A DNA stretch of 64,000 nt, taken from assembly GCF_013366375.1 (NCBI RefSeq), contig NZ_JABWMJ010000005.1, forward strand, positions 1 through 64,000, in the 5' to 3' direction. Positions 8,829 through 17,963 of the stretch are shown here, piece by piece. Origin of the DNA: Rhizobacter koreensis (GTDB lineage: Bacteria > Pseudomonadota > Gammaproteobacteria > Burkholderiales > Burkholderiaceae_C). The notes beneath the pieces were generated by a model, which was not told the DNA's origin, made no database searches, and saw only the letters and a list, made by a program, of their open reading frames with translations. Every line of letters begins with the position of its first letter. Position 1 is the first letter of the stretch. The translations under genes and the position numbers were made by a program.

Positions 8829-9362
8829 ATGTCTCGAGTTGGAAAGATGCCGCTGGCGGTTCCGAAGGGCGTCGACGTGACGCTCGGCGGCGACCGGATC
8901 AGCGTGAAGGGATCGCTCGGCACGATGGCGTGGCCGATGAACGATCTCGTGACGGTCAGGAGCGAGAACGACACGCTGCTGTTCGCGCCGGCCAACGACT
9001 CCGTCGCCGCGAACGCGATGTCGGGAACGATGCGCGCGCTGGTCGGCAACATGGTCGAAGGCGTGACCAAGGGCTTCGAGAAGCGCCTGACGCTGGTCGG
9101 CGTCGGCTACCGCGCTGCCGCGCAGGGCTCGAAGCTGAATCTGCAGATCGGGTTCTCGCATCCGGTGTCGGTCGACATGCCCACCGGCGTGAAGGTCGAG
9201 TGCCCGACGCAGACCGAGATCGTGATCAAGGGCTACGACGCCCAGGCGGTCGGCCAGGTGGCCGCCGAGGTTCGCGCGCTGCGTCCGCCGGAGCCCTACA
9301 AGGGCAAGGGCATCCGCTACGCCGACGAGAAGATCACGCTCAAGGAAACCAAGAAGAAGTAA
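8829..9362 (+). CDS. rplF: 50S ribosomal protein L6
   Basis: 177 residues, the same as E. coli. L6 lies near the sarcin-ricin loop and the factor-binding site. It has the twin-domain fold, beginning [17 protein letters not shown] and ending with the [15 protein letters not shown] signature. AAGGAGA precedes the ATG. Confidence 0.97.
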   Translation: MSRVGKMPLAVPKGVDVTLGGDRISVKGSLGTMAWPMNDLVTVRSENDTLLFAPANDSVAANAMSGTMRALVGNMVEGVTKGFEKRLTLVGVGYRAAAQGSKLNLQIGFSHPVSVDMPTGVKVECPTQTEIVIKGYDAQAVGQVAAEVRALRPPEPYKGKGIRYADEKITLKETKKK

Positions 9363-9372
9363 GGAGCGGCGC

Positions 9373-9750
9373 ATGCTGAGCAAGAAGGAACAACGCATCC
9401 GGCGCTCGCGCCAGACCCGCGCCCGCATCGCGGTGCAGCGCGTCGCGCGCCTGACCGTGCATCGCACGAACCTGCACATCTACGCGCGGGTGATCTCGGA
9501 AGACGGCGCGCGCGTGCTCGCGACGGCGTCGACCGCCGAGGCCGACGTCCGCAAGGAGCTCGCCGGCGACTCGAAGATCGCCGGCAAGGGCGGCAACGTC
9601 GCCGCCGCTGCAGTGATCGGCAGGCGCATCGCCGAGAAGGCGAAGGCGGCCGGCGTCGAGAAGGTCGCGTTCGACCGCGCGGGTTTCGCGTACCACGGCC
9701 GCGTCAAGGCGCTCGCCGAGGCGGCGCGCGAAGCCGGCCTGCAGTTCTGA
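9373..9750 (+). CDS. rplR: 50S ribosomal protein L18
   Basis: 125 residues (117 in E. coli). L18 binds 5S rRNA and, with L5, brings it into the large subunit. [16 protein letters not shown] and the C-terminal [26 protein letters not shown] pattern are conserved. The ATG at 9373 follows AAGGAG in the 10-base gap after rplF. Confidence 0.96.
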   Translation: MLSKKEQRIRRSRQTRARIAVQRVARLTVHRTNLHIYARVISEDGARVLATASTAEADVRKELAGDSKIAGKGGNVAAAAVIGRRIAEKAKAAGVEKVAFDRAGFAYHGRVKALAEAAREAGLQF

Positions 9751-9787
9751 GTCGGCTCGCGAGCCGGCATCAACGAGGATTTCGCAA

Positions 9788-10306
9788 ATGGCAAAGTTCC
9801 AACCGCGCGCCCAGACCGAAGGCAACGACGACGGTCTGAAGGAAAAGATGATCGCGGTGAACCGCGTGACCAAGGTCGTCAAGGGCGGCCGCACGCTGAG
9901 CTTCGCGGCGCTGACCGTCGTCGGCGACGGCGACGGTCGCGTCGGCATGGGCAAGGGCAAGGCCAAGGAAGTACCGGTGTCGGTGACCAAGGCCATGGAC
10001 TCGGCGCGCCGCAACATGATCAAGGTTCAGCTCAAGAACGGCACGATCCACCACAAGGTGATCGGCGAACACGGCGCCTCGCGCGTGCTGATGGCGCCCG
10101 CGAAGCCTGGCGACGGCATCATCGCCGGCGGCCCGATGCGCGCCGTCTTCGAGGTGATGGGCGTGACCGACATCGTGTGCAAGAGCCTCGGCTCGTCGAA
10201 CCCCTACAACATCGTCCGCGCGACGCTGAACGGCCTGCGCCGTTCGAGCACGCCGGCCGAGATCGCGGCCAAGCGCGGCCTGACGGTCGAGCAGATCCTC
10301 GGCTGA
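9788..10306 (+). CDS. rpsE: 30S ribosomal protein S5
   Basis: 172 residues (167 in E. coli). S5 lines the mRNA entry pore and affects decoding accuracy. The dsRBD-like N-terminal domain carries [26 protein letters not shown], and the C-terminal domain carries [17 protein letters not shown] and the [15 protein letters not shown] segment. It is preceded by GAGGA and lies 37 bases after rplR. Confidence 0.97.
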   Translation: MAKFQPRAQTEGNDDGLKEKMIAVNRVTKVVKGGRTLSFAALTVVGDGDGRVGMGKGKAKEVPVSVTKAMDSARRNMIKVQLKNGTIHHKVIGEHGASRVLMAPAKPGDGIIAGGPMRAVFEVMGVTDIVCKSLGSSNPYNIVRATLNGLRRSSTPAEIAAKRGLTVEQILG

Positions 10307-10340
10307 ACGCCGGGCATCTGCCGAGCAACGGAGAGAACCA

Positions 10341-10547
10341 ATGGCTGACAACATGGCCGACAGCGGCGCCGGCAAGGCGACCGTCCGCATCAAGCTCGTC
10401 AAGAGCATCGCCGGCACCCGCGAGTCGCATCGCGCGACCGTCCGCGGCCTCGGCTTGCGCAAGCTGAACAGCGAGTCGACGCTCGAGGACACGCCCGCGG
10501 TGCGCGGCATGATCAACAAGGTCTCGTACCTGCTCCGCGTTCTCTGA
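10341..10547 (+). CDS. rpmD: 50S ribosomal protein L30
   Basis: 68 residues (59 in E. coli). L30 is a small peripheral protein of the large subunit. The family core begins near residue 12 ([14 protein letters not shown]) and includes the [10 protein letters not shown] motif. The first 10 residues are an extension. A second in-frame ATG lies at 10353 and would give a more usual length, but GGAGAGA is well placed for 10341. Confidence 0.93.
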   Translation: MADNMADSGAGKATVRIKLVKSIAGTRESHRATVRGLGLRKLNSESTLEDTPAVRGMINKVSYLLRVL

Positions 10548-10570
10548 GCCGGACGGGAAGGACGAAAGAC

Positions 10571-11002
10571 ATGGAACTCAACAGCATCAAGCCGGCCGAA
10601 GGCTCGAAGAAGCCGCGCCGCCGCGTCGGCCGCGGCATCGGTTCGGGCCTCGGCAAGACCGCGGGTCGTGGCCACAAGGGCCAGAAGTCGCGTGCCGGCG
10701 GCTATCACAAGGTCGGCTTCGAAGGCGGCCAGATGCCGCTGCAGCGCCGTCTGCCCAAGCGCGGCTTCAAGTCGCACCAGCAGAAGTTCAACGCCGAGAT
10801 CACGCTGACCGCGCTCGAGCGCCTCGGCGCGGCCGAGGTCGACCTGCTCGCGCTCAAGCAAGCCGGGCTGGTGGGCGAGCTCGCCAAGAACGTCAAGGTC
10901 ATCAAGCGCGGCGAGCTCACCGTCAAGGTCGCTCTGCAAGGCATCGGCGCGACCGCGGGTGCCCGCGCCGCGATCGAGGCTGCCGGCGGCTCGATCGCCT
11001 GA
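10571..11002 (+). CDS. rplO: 50S ribosomal protein L15
   Basis: 143 residues (144 in E. coli). L15 binds late in assembly near domains II and V of 23S rRNA. The N-terminal glycine-rich [24 protein letters not shown] run is the L15 hallmark. [17 protein letters not shown] follows. It precedes secY by 19 bases, as in most bacteria. Confidence 0.96.
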   Translation: MELNSIKPAEGSKKPRRRVGRGIGSGLGKTAGRGHKGQKSRAGGYHKVGFEGGQMPLQRRLPKRGFKSHQQKFNAEITLTALERLGAAEVDLLALKQAGLVGELAKNVKVIKRGELTVKVALQGIGATAGARAAIEAAGGSIA

Positions 11003-11021
11003 CCTGCCAGGAACGGAGCGA

Positions 11022-12332
11022 GTGGCAACCAACGCGAATCAGCTGGCCAAGAGCGGCAAGTTCGGCGACCTGCGTCGCCGGCTCGTCTTCTTGCTGCTCG
11101 CGCTCGTCGTCTATCGGCTCGGCGCCCACATCCCGGTGCCGGGCATCGATCCGGCCCAGCTGCAGGCGCTGTTCCAGGGCCAGCAGGGCGGAATCCTGAG
11201 CCTCTTCAACATGTTCTCGGGCGGCGCGCTGTCGCGCTTCACCGTGTTCGCGTTGGGGATCATGCCGTACATCTCGGCGTCGATCATCATGCAGTTGATG
11301 ACCTACGTCGTGCCCTCACTCGAGGCGCTGAAGAAGGAAGGCGAGGCGGGGCGGCGCAAGATCACCCAGTACACGCGTTATGGCACGCTCGGTCTGGCGC
11401 TGTTCCAGTCGCTCGGCATCGCGATGGCCCTCGAGGGCTCGCCCGGGCTGGTGCTGTCGCCGGGCTTCGGCTTCCGCCTCACCGCGGTGGTGAGCCTGGT
11501 CGCGGGCACCATGTTCCTGATGTGGCTCGGCGAGCAGATCACCGAGCGCGGTCTCGGCAACGGCATCTCGATCCTGATCTTCGGCGGCATCGCCGCGGGT
11601 CTGCCGGCAGCCCTCGGGCAGTTCGGCTCGCTGGTGAGCCAGGGCGCGATGAGCATTCCGGCGGCGCTCTTCATCAGCGTGCTGGTCGTCGCGGTGACCT
11701 ACGCGGTGGTGTTCGTCGAGCGGGGTCAGCGCAAGATCCTCGTCAACTACGCCAAGCGCCAGGTCGGCAACAAGGTCTACGGTGGCCAGTCGTCGCACCT
11801 GCCGCTCAAGCTGAACATGTCGGGCGTGATCCCGCCGATCTTCGCCTCGTCGATCATCCTGCTGCCCGCCACGGCAGTCGGCTGGTTCGCCACCGGTGAA
11901 GGCTTCCGCTGGCTGAAGGACCTCGCGGCGCTGCTGTCGCCGGGGCAGCCGATCTACGTGATGCTGTACGCCGCGGCGATCGTGTTCTTCTGCTTCTTCT
12001 ACACGGCGCTGGTGTTTAACAGCCGCGAGACGGCCGACAACCTCAAGAAGAGCGGCGCGTTCATTCCGGGCATCCGCCCGGGTGACCAGACCGCGCGTCA
12101 CATCGACCGCATCCTGTCGCGTCTGACGCTGGCCGGTGCGATCTACATCACGCTGGTCTGCCTGCTGCCCGAGTTCCTGGTCATCAAGTACAACGTGCCG
12201 TTCTACTTCGGCGGCACCTCGCTGCTGATCATCGTGGTCGTGACGATGGACTTCTGGGCCCAGGTGCAGAGCTACGTGATGAGCCAGCAGTACGAGTCGC
12301 TGCTGAAGAAGGCGAATTTCAAGGCGAGCTGA
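11022..12332 (+). CDS. secY: Preprotein translocase subunit SecY
   Basis: 436 residues (443 in E. coli). SecY is the ten-helix channel of the Sec translocon in the inner membrane. The sequence shows the N-terminal [13 protein letters not shown], the plug-region [27 protein letters not shown], and the cytoplasmic loop [19 protein letters not shown]. The start is a GTG at 11022 with AGGAA 8 bases upstream. Longer in-frame starts inside rplO would add residues ahead of the family start. SecD, SecF and YajC of the same machinery lie at 39383-42733. Confidence 0.96.
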   Translation: MATNANQLAKSGKFGDLRRRLVFLLLALVVYRLGAHIPVPGIDPAQLQALFQGQQGGILSLFNMFSGGALSRFTVFALGIMPYISASIIMQLMTYVVPSLEALKKEGEAGRRKITQYTRYGTLGLALFQSLGIAMALEGSPGLVLSPGFGFRLTAVVSLVAGTMFLMWLGEQITERGLGNGISILIFGGIAAGLPAALGQFGSLVSQGAMSIPAALFISVLVVAVTYAVVFVERGQRKILVNYAKRQVGNKVYGGQSSHLPLKLNMSGVIPPIFASSIILLPATAVGWFATGEGFRWLKDLAALLSPGQPIYVMLYAAAIVFFCFFYTALVFNSRETADNLKKSGAFIPGIRPGDQTARHIDRILSRLTLAGAIYITLVCLLPEFLVIKYNVPFYFGGTSLLIIVVVTMDFWAQVQSYVMSQQYESLLKKANFKAS

Positions 12333-12354
12333 ACATGAGATCCCGGGTCGCCTG

Positions 12355-12573
12355 ATGGCGAAAGACGACGTCATCCAGATGCAGGGCGAGATTCTGGAGA
12401 ATCTGCCCAACGCCACCTTCCGCGTGAAGCTCGAGAACGGCCATGTCGTGCTCGGGCACATCTCCGGGAAGATGCGCATGCACTACATCCGGATCCTGCC
12501 GGGCGACAAGGTCACGGTCGAACTGACACCGTACGACCTGAGCCGGGCACGGATCGTGTTCCGCGCCAAATGA
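12355..12573 (+). CDS. infA: Translation initiation factor IF-1
   Basis: 72 residues, the same as E. coli. IF-1 blocks the A site and supports IF-2 and IF-3 during initiation. It is a single OB fold: [13 protein letters not shown] at the start, the RNA-binding [18 protein letters not shown], and VELTPYDL near the end. It lies between secY and rpmJ, the common betaproteobacterial order. Confidence 0.97.
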   Translation: MAKDDVIQMQGEILENLPNATFRVKLENGHVVLGHISGKMRMHYIRILPGDKVTVELTPYDLSRARIVFRAK

Positions 12574-12671
12574 CGCGAGTTGCGGAACGCGTGCCCGCGG
12601 CGGTGGTCGGACCCCTCTGACGCCGCTGAGGCACCCACCCCAGAACAGTTCGAGAGTGTGAGGACAAGGCA

Positions 12672-12785
12672 ATGAAAGTCGCAGCTTCGGTCAAGCAAAT
12701 GTGTCGCAACTGCAAGATCATCCGGCGCAAGGGCGTCGTTCGCGTGATCTGCACCGACCCGCGTCACAAGCAACGCCAAGGGTGA
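12672..12785 (+). CDS. rpmJ: 50S ribosomal protein L36 (zinc-ribbon type)
   Basis: 37 residues, a very small gene. It begins [15 protein letters not shown] and has the zinc ligands Cys11, Cys14, Cys27 and His32, so it is the zinc-binding form. L36 sits near the peptidyl transferase region and stabilises 23S rRNA folds. AGGA lies 9 bases before the ATG. It follows infA by 98 bases. Two strong hairpins follow it. Confidence 0.95.
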   Translation: MKVAASVKQMCRNCKIIRRKGVVRVICTDPRHKQRQG

Positions 12786-12795
12786 GGCCGGACGA

Positions 12796-12819
12796 GCGAG
12801 GGTCCCTGCGGACCCTCGC
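12796..12819 (+). terminator. First hairpin between rpmJ and rpsM
   Basis: A 10-bp perfect stem (GCGAGGGTCC / GGACCCTCGC) with the loop CTGC starts 11 bases after the rpmJ stop. There is no T-tract, so termination is doubtful. Attenuation, RNA processing or part of a leader for S4 control of the alpha operon are possible roles. Confidence 0.45.
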
Positions 12820-12832
12820 CCGCCTGCCGAAT

Positions 12833-12856
12833 GGCCTGCGCTTGCAAGCGCAGGCC
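12833..12856 (+). repeat. Second hairpin: perfect 24-bp palindrome before rpsM
   Basis: The 24 bases read the same on both strands (GGCCTGCGCTTG and its complement), forming a 10-bp stem with a 4-base loop in RNA. It lies 60 bases upstream of rpsM. It could be a DNA-binding palindrome or an RNA structure in the alpha-operon leader. Confidence 0.5.
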
Positions 12857-12916
12857 TGGTGCGAGAGCCCCTAGGCTCCACCGCCAACAGAGACGAAGAG
12901 AGCAAGAGGAAAGAAC

Positions 12917-13282
12917 ATGGCACGTATCGCCGGCATCAACATTCCGCCGCACAAGCACGCCGAGATCGGTCTGACGTCGATCTACGGTGTCGGGCGCTCG
13001 ACCGCGCGCAAGATCTGCGAGGCGAGCGGCGTGCCGTATGACCGCAAGATCCGCGACCTGACCGACGTCGACCTCGAGCGCATCCGCGAGGAGATCGGCC
13101 GTCTGCCGATCGAAGGCGACCTGCGTCGCGAGACGTCGATCAACATCAAGCGTCTGATGGACCTGGGTTCCTACCGCGGCTTCCGGCATCGCCGGGGTCT
13201 GCCGGTCCGCGGCCAGCGCACCAAGACCAACGCCCGCACCCGCAAGGGTCCGCGCAAGTCGGGCGCGCTCGTCAAGAAGTGA
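12917..13282 (+). CDS. rpsM: 30S ribosomal protein S13
   Basis: 121 residues (118 in E. coli). S13 is in the head of the small subunit, makes bridges to the large subunit and touches P-site t[30 protein letters not shown] and the [21 protein letters not shown] tail are diagnostic. It is the first gene of the alpha operon. The 131-base gap before it contains two hairpins. Confidence 0.97.
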   Translation: MARIAGINIPPHKHAEIGLTSIYGVGRSTARKICEASGVPYDRKIRDLTDVDLERIREEIGRLPIEGDLRRETSINIKRLMDLGSYRGFRHRRGLPVRGQRTKTNARTRKGPRKSGALVKK

Positions 13283-13338
13283 TCGGATCGGGCCCTGTGG
13301 CCCTCCGCGCGCTCCGCAAGCTTTGAGAGAAGATCAGC

Positions 13339-13743
13339 ATGGCTAAGTCCCCCGTCAACACCGCCGCGCAACGCGTCCGCAAGAAAGTCCGCAAGAACGT
13401 CGCGGACGGCATTGCGCACGTGCACGCGTCGTTCAACAACACGATCATCACGATCACCGATCGCCAGGGTAGCGCGCTCGCCTGGGCGTCGAGCGGCGGC
13501 CAGGGCTTCAAGGGCTCGCGCAAGTCGACTCCGTTCGCTGCGCAGGTCGCGGCCGAGAACGCCGGCCGCGCCGCCCAGGATCAGGGCATCAAGAACCTCG
13601 ACGTGCGCATCAAGGGCCCGGGCCCGGGTCGCGAGTCGTCGGTTCGTGCGCTGGCCTCGCTCGGCATCCGCATCAACTCGATCTCCGACGTGACGCCGGT
13701 GCCGCACAACGGGTGCCGTCCGCAGAAGCGTCGCCGCATCTGA
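13339..13743 (+). CDS. rpsK: 30S ribosomal protein S11
   Basis: 134 residues (129 in E. coli). S11 forms part of the platform near the mRNA exit. Signatures are [19 protein letters not shown], the [14 protein letters not shown] segment and the C-terminal [16 protein letters not shown]. It lies 56 bases after rpsM. A terminator-like structure follows its stop. Confidence 0.97.
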   Translation: MAKSPVNTAAQRVRKKVRKNVADGIAHVHASFNNTIITITDRQGSALAWASSGGQGFKGSRKSTPFAAQVAAENAGRAAQDQGIKNLDVRIKGPGPGRESSVRALASLGIRINSISDVTPVPHNGCRPQKRRRI

Positions 13744-13753
13744 GCCTTTCCCC

Positions 13754-13792
13754 CCGGCGTCGGCGTGGCCGCCCGCGGCCCGCCGGCTTTTT
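13754..13792 (+). terminator. Terminator-like structure between rpsK and rpsD
   Basis: An outer 6-bp stem CCGGCG / CGCCGG (13754-13759 with 13781-13786) encloses an inner GGCCG / CGGCC stem, and a TTTTT run follows at 13788-13792. This fits an intrinsic terminator or attenuator only 11 bases after the rpsK stop, yet rpsD, rpoA and rplQ continue on the same strand. Confidence 0.6.
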
Positions 13793-13918
13793 CGCTTGTA
13801 TGAAGCCCACCGTCTGAGCGTCGACAACAACACTCGCCAGACTCGCGCGGCAGCACTGCAGTCCCCGATGGGCTTGCAAACCGCTCCGGCCGCGCCAGAT
13901 TGATCAGAAGGACTGAAC

Positions 13919-14542
<624 letters not shown>

Positions 14543-14560
14543 CGCACCGCCCGCCAGAAC

Positions 14561-14599
14561 AAGGGGTGTCGGCTGCGCCGGCACCCCTTCTCGGTTTTT
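14561..14599 (+). terminator. Terminator-like hairpin between rpsD and rpoA
   Basis: An 8-bp stem AAGGGGTG / CACCCCTT continues through one wobble pair into CGGC / GCCG with a TGC loop (14561-14589). A TTTTT run follows at 14595-14599, after a 5-base gap. It is strong enough to reduce transcription into rpoA, although the spacing of the T-run is not ideal. Confidence 0.6.
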
Positions 14600-14697
14600 C
14601 TGTCTCCGTTCGCCGGCAGCGGAGCTGTTCACGTAAGTCCGGCCCATCAGCCTTATCGGTGTAACGAGCCGAGGGTATTGAGAGGAACAAGCATTCA

Positions 14698-15684
14698 ATG
14701 CAAACCAATCTGCTGAAACCCAAGGGCATCAACGTCGAGTCGCTCGGCGGCAACCGCGCCAAGGTGACGCTCGAGCCGTTCGAGCGCGGCTACGGCCACA
14801 CCCTCGGCAACGCGCTGCGCCGCGTGCTGCTGTCGTCGATGGTCGGCTACGCGCCCACCGAAGTGACGATCGCCGGCGTGCTGCACGAGTACTCGGCCAT
14901 CGACGGCGTGCAGGAAGACGTCGTCCATATCATGCTGAACCTCAAGGGCGTGGTGTTCCGCCTGCACAACCGTGACGAGGTCACGCTGGTGCTGCGCAAG
15001 GAAGGCGAGGGCCCGGTCACCGCCAAGGACATCCAGACCCCGCACGACGTCGAGATCATCAACCCCGATCACGTGATCGCGCACCTGTCGTCGGGCGGCA
15101 AGCTCGACATGCAGATCAAGGTGGAGAAGGGCCGCAGCTACGTGCCCGGCAACCTGCGCCGCTACGGCGACGAGTCCACCAAGGCGATGGGCCGCATCGT
15201 CCTCGACGCGTCGTTCTCGCCGGTCGCGCGCGTCAGCTACACGGTCGAGAGCGCCCGCGTCGAGCAGCGCACCGACCTCGACAAGCTGGTGATGGAGATC
15301 GTCACCAACGGCGCGATCACGCCAGAAGAGGCGATCCGCTCGTCGGCCAAGATCCTGGTCGAGCAGCTCGCGGTTTTCGCGCAGCTCGAGCCGAGCGACA
15401 TGGCCGCGTTCGACACCGCCGCGAAGACGCCGACCAACTTCGATCCGATCCTGCTGCGCCCGGTGGACGAGCTCGAGCTCACGGTCCGTTCGGCGAACTG
15501 CCTCAAGGCCGAGAACATCTACTACATCGGCGACCTCATTCAGCGCACCGAAACCGAGCTGCTGAAGACGCCGAACCTCGGCCGCAAGTCGCTCAACGAG
15601 ATCAAGGAAGTGCTGGCTTCGCGCGGTCTCACCCTTGGCGCGCGGCTCGAGAACTGGCCCCCGCAGGGCCTCGACAAGCGCTAA
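14698..15684 (+). CDS. rpoA: DNA-directed RNA polymerase subunit alpha
   Basis: 328 residues (329 in E. coli). The alpha dimer is the assembly platform of RNA polymerase, and its C-terminal domain contacts UP elements and activators. The N-terminal domain has the conserved [18 protein letters not shown] and [16 protein letters not shown] segments. The C-terminal domain from about residue 245 shows the [22 protein letters not shown] motif and [24 protein letters not shown] precedes the ATG. Confidence 0.97.
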   Translation: MQTNLLKPKGINVESLGGNRAKVTLEPFERGYGHTLGNALRRVLLSSMVGYAPTEVTIAGVLHEYSAIDGVQEDVVHIMLNLKGVVFRLHNRDEVTLVLRKEGEGPVTAKDIQTPHDVEIINPDHVIAHLSSGGKLDMQIKVEKGRSYVPGNLRRYGDESTKAMGRIVLDASFSPVARVSYTVESARVEQRTDLDKLVMEIVTNGAITPEEAIRSSAKILVEQLAVFAQLEPSDMAAFDTAAKTPTNFDPILLRPVDELELTVRSANCLKAENIYYIGDLIQRTETELLKTPNLGRKSLNEIKEVLASRGLTLGARLENWPPQGLDKR

Positions 15685-15763
15685 TCCGGGCTCCTGCCCG
15701 CCACGAGTGCAACCCGCCAGTACCTGATCCGGCTGGCGGCTCTAACTGAAAGGAAACTGCACC

Positions 15764-16159
15764 ATGCGTCACCGCAACGGACTTCGCAAACTCAACCGCA
15801 CCTCGGAGCACCGCCTCGCGATGCTGCGCAACATGTGCAATTCGCTGCTCCAGCACGAGGGCATCAAGACCACGCTGCCGAAGGCGAAGGAACTGCGCCG
15901 CGTCGTCGAGCCGCTGATCACGCTCGCCAAGGAGCCGACGCTGGCGAACCGGCGCCTCGCCTTCAACCGCACGCGCGACCGCGACATCGTCGCCAAGCTG
16001 TTCGGCGAACTCGGCCCGCGCTACCAGGCGCGCCCGGGCGGCTACACCCGCATCCTCAAGATGGGGTTCCGCGTCGGCGACAACGCGCCGATGGCCTACG
16101 TCGAGCTGGTCGACCGGCCGGAGCCGGTCGAGGTCGAAGCGACCGCCGAAGAGGCGTGA
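15764..16159 (+). CDS. rplQ: 50S ribosomal protein L17
   Basis: 131 residues (127 in E. coli). L17 lies at the solvent side of the large subunit near the tunnel exit. [20 protein letters not shown] is the family opening, and the central [18 protein letters not shown] and [20 protein letters not shown] segments are conserved. It ends the ribosomal super-operon. A 7-bp inverted repeat (CCGCCAG / CTGGCGG, 15714-15739) lies in the gap behind rpoA. Confidence 0.97.
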   Translation: MRHRNGLRKLNRTSEHRLAMLRNMCNSLLQHEGIKTTLPKAKELRRVVEPLITLAKEPTLANRRLAFNRTRDRDIVAKLFGELGPRYQARPGGYTRILKMGFRVGDNAPMAYVELVDRPEPVEVEATAEEA

Positions 16160-16217
16160 TCGCCCGGCGCTCGTCGCCGAGGGCTTGACTCCGACCAGCA
16201 GCGGGCGCGCCGAACCG

Positions 16218-17138
16218 ATGGCCGACCCGCTGCTGCGCGTTTCGCACCTCTCGAAACGCTTCGGCGACGCCACCGTCGTCGACGACCTGTCGTTCGAGAT
16301 CGCGCCGGGCGAATGCCTCGGCGTGATCGGTCCCAACGGGGCCGGCAAGACCACCACCATCCGCATCTGCCTCGGCCTCACCGGGCCGAGCGGCGGCGGC
16401 GTCGAGGCTTTCGGCCTGCCGCTGCCTGCGCGCGTCCGCGACGCCAAGAAGCGCATCGGCGTGGTCTCGCAGTTCGACAGCCTCGACCCCGATTTCACCT
16501 GCGCCGAGAACCTGCGCGTCTACGGCGCCTACTTCGGGCTCGGGCGCGACACCATCGCCGCGCGCGTGCCGAAGCTCCTGGAGTTCGCCGCGCTGCAGAG
16601 CAAGGCCGACGCCAAGCCGGGCGAGCTCTCGGGCGGCATGAAGCGGCGCCTCAGCCTCGCGCGCGCGCTGATCAACGACCCCGACCTCCTGATCCTCGAC
16701 GAGCCGACCACCGGCCTCGACCCGCAGGCGCGCCACCTGATGTGGGAGCGCCTCAACAACCTGCTCGGGCAGGGCAAGGCCATCCTGCTGACCACGCACT
16801 TCATGGACGAGGCCGAGCGCCTGTGCGACCGCCTGCTGGTGCTCGATCACGGTCGCAAGATCGCCGAAGGCACGCCGCGCGGCCTGATCGGCGAGCACCT
16901 CGAGAGCGACGTGATCGAGGTCTACGGCGACGGTGCGTTCGCGGCGATGCAGGCGCATCAGACCCTCGCCGACCGCGTCGAGACGAGCGGCGAGACCGTC
17001 TTCTTCTACGTCCGCGATGCGAAGCCGGTGCTCGACGCGCTGAGCACCGACCACGCGATCCGCTACCTGCACCGGCCGGCCAACCTCGAGGACCTGTTCC
17101 TCAAGCTCACCGGCCGCCAGATCCGGGACGACGCCTGA
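16218..17138 (+). CDS. ABC transporter ATP-binding protein, NodI/DrrA type
   Basis: 306 residues. A single nucleotide-binding domain with Walker A GPNGAGKT (residues 38-45), signature LSGGMKRR, Walker B LLILDEP and the switch His in [11 protein letters not shown]. The C-terminal 80 residues form the regulatory tail typical of NodI and DrrA proteins. It would power export with the next gene. The best start is the ATG at 16218; a TTG at 16185 would add 11 atypical residues. It sits 58 bases after rplQ. Homologues outside nodulating bacteria export unknown lipophilic compounds, so the substrate is not known. Confidence 0.9.
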   Translation: MADPLLRVSHLSKRFGDATVVDDLSFEIAPGECLGVIGPNGAGKTTTIRICLGLTGPSGGGVEAFGLPLPARVRDAKKRIGVVSQFDSLDPDFTCAENLRVYGAYFGLGRDTIAARVPKLLEFAALQSKADAKPGELSGGMKRRLSLARALINDPDLLILDEPTTGLDPQARHLMWERLNNLLGQGKAILLTTHFMDEAERLCDRLLVLDHGRKIAEGTPRGLIGEHLESDVIEVYGDGAFAAMQAHQTLADRVETSGETVFFYVRDAKPVLDALSTDHAIRYLHRPANLEDLFLKLTGRQIRDDA

Positions 17139-17139
17139 C

Positions 17140-17925
17140 ATGCTGACCTCGTTCTACGCCGCCCCGCAGGTCACGCGCACGTTCTGGCCGGTGGTCATGC
17201 GCAACCTGCTGGTCTGGCGCAAGCTCGCCGTTCCAAGCGTGCTCGGCAACATCGCCGAGCCGCTGATCACGCTGGTCGCCTTCGGCTACGGCCTCGGCTC
17301 CCTGGTCGGCCAGATCGACGGCCGGCCGTACGTGCAGTTCCTCGCGTCGGGCAGCGTGGTCGCGAGCGCGACGCTCGCGGCGACCTTCGAAGGCCTCTAC
17401 TCGGCATATTCGCGCATGCAGGTGCAGCGCACCTGGGACGGCATCCTCAACGCGCCGGTCGGCCTCGACGACATCCTGTTCGCCGAGATGCTCTGGGCGG
17501 CGATGAAGGCGCTGTTCTCGGTGGCCGCGATCCTGGTCGTGATCTTCGTGCTCGGGATCAGCCGCGCGCCCTCGATGCTGCTCGCGCTGCCGGTGCTCGG
17601 GCTGGTCGGCATCACGTTCGCGTCGATCGCGCTCGTCTTCAACGCGCTGGCCAACGGCTACGACTTCTTCACCTACTACTTCACGCTCGTCATCACGCCG
17701 ATGACGTTCCTGTCGGGCGTCTATTTCCCGCTCGCGCAGATGCCCGGCTGGCTGCAGACGCTCGCCGCCTGGCTGCCGCTCACCGCAGGGGTCGAGCTGG
17801 TCCGACCGCTGGTCCTCGGCGAATGGCCCGCCGATCCGCTGCGGCCGCTCCTGCTGCTCGTGGGGTATGCGGCCGCGGGCTACTATCTCGCGCTGGTGCT
17901 GACGCGGCGCCGCTTCTTCCGCTGA
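17140..17925 (+). CDS. ABC-2 type permease, NodJ type
   Basis: 261 residues with six predicted membrane segments. It belongs to the ABC-2 family of export permeases, with the FxxP-type motif seen as MTFLSGVYFPLAQMPGWLQ before the last helices. It starts one base after the ATPase gene, so the two form an exporter pair in the inner membrane. NodIJ export lipochito-oligosaccharides in rhizobia. No nod genes are nearby here, so that role should not be assumed. Confidence 0.88.
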   Translation: MLTSFYAAPQVTRTFWPVVMRNLLVWRKLAVPSVLGNIAEPLITLVAFGYGLGSLVGQIDGRPYVQFLASGSVVASATLAATFEGLYSAYSRMQVQRTWDGILNAPVGLDDILFAEMLWAAMKALFSVAAILVVIFVLGISRAPSMLLALPVLGLVGITFASIALVFNALANGYDFFTYYFTLVITPMTFLSGVYFPLAQMPGWLQTLAAWLPLTAGVELVRPLVLGEWPADPLRPLLLLVGYAAAGYYLALVLTRRRFFR

Positions 17926-17963
17926 CCGGCCCTCGCGCGCCTCTCCGCGCCGAGGCCTCCGAC

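Noticed and set aside
16218-17925. Nodulation factor export genes (nodI, nodJ)
   Set aside because: The sequence family fits, but such pairs are common in non-symbiotic betaproteobacteria, and no nodABC or other symbiosis gene is present.
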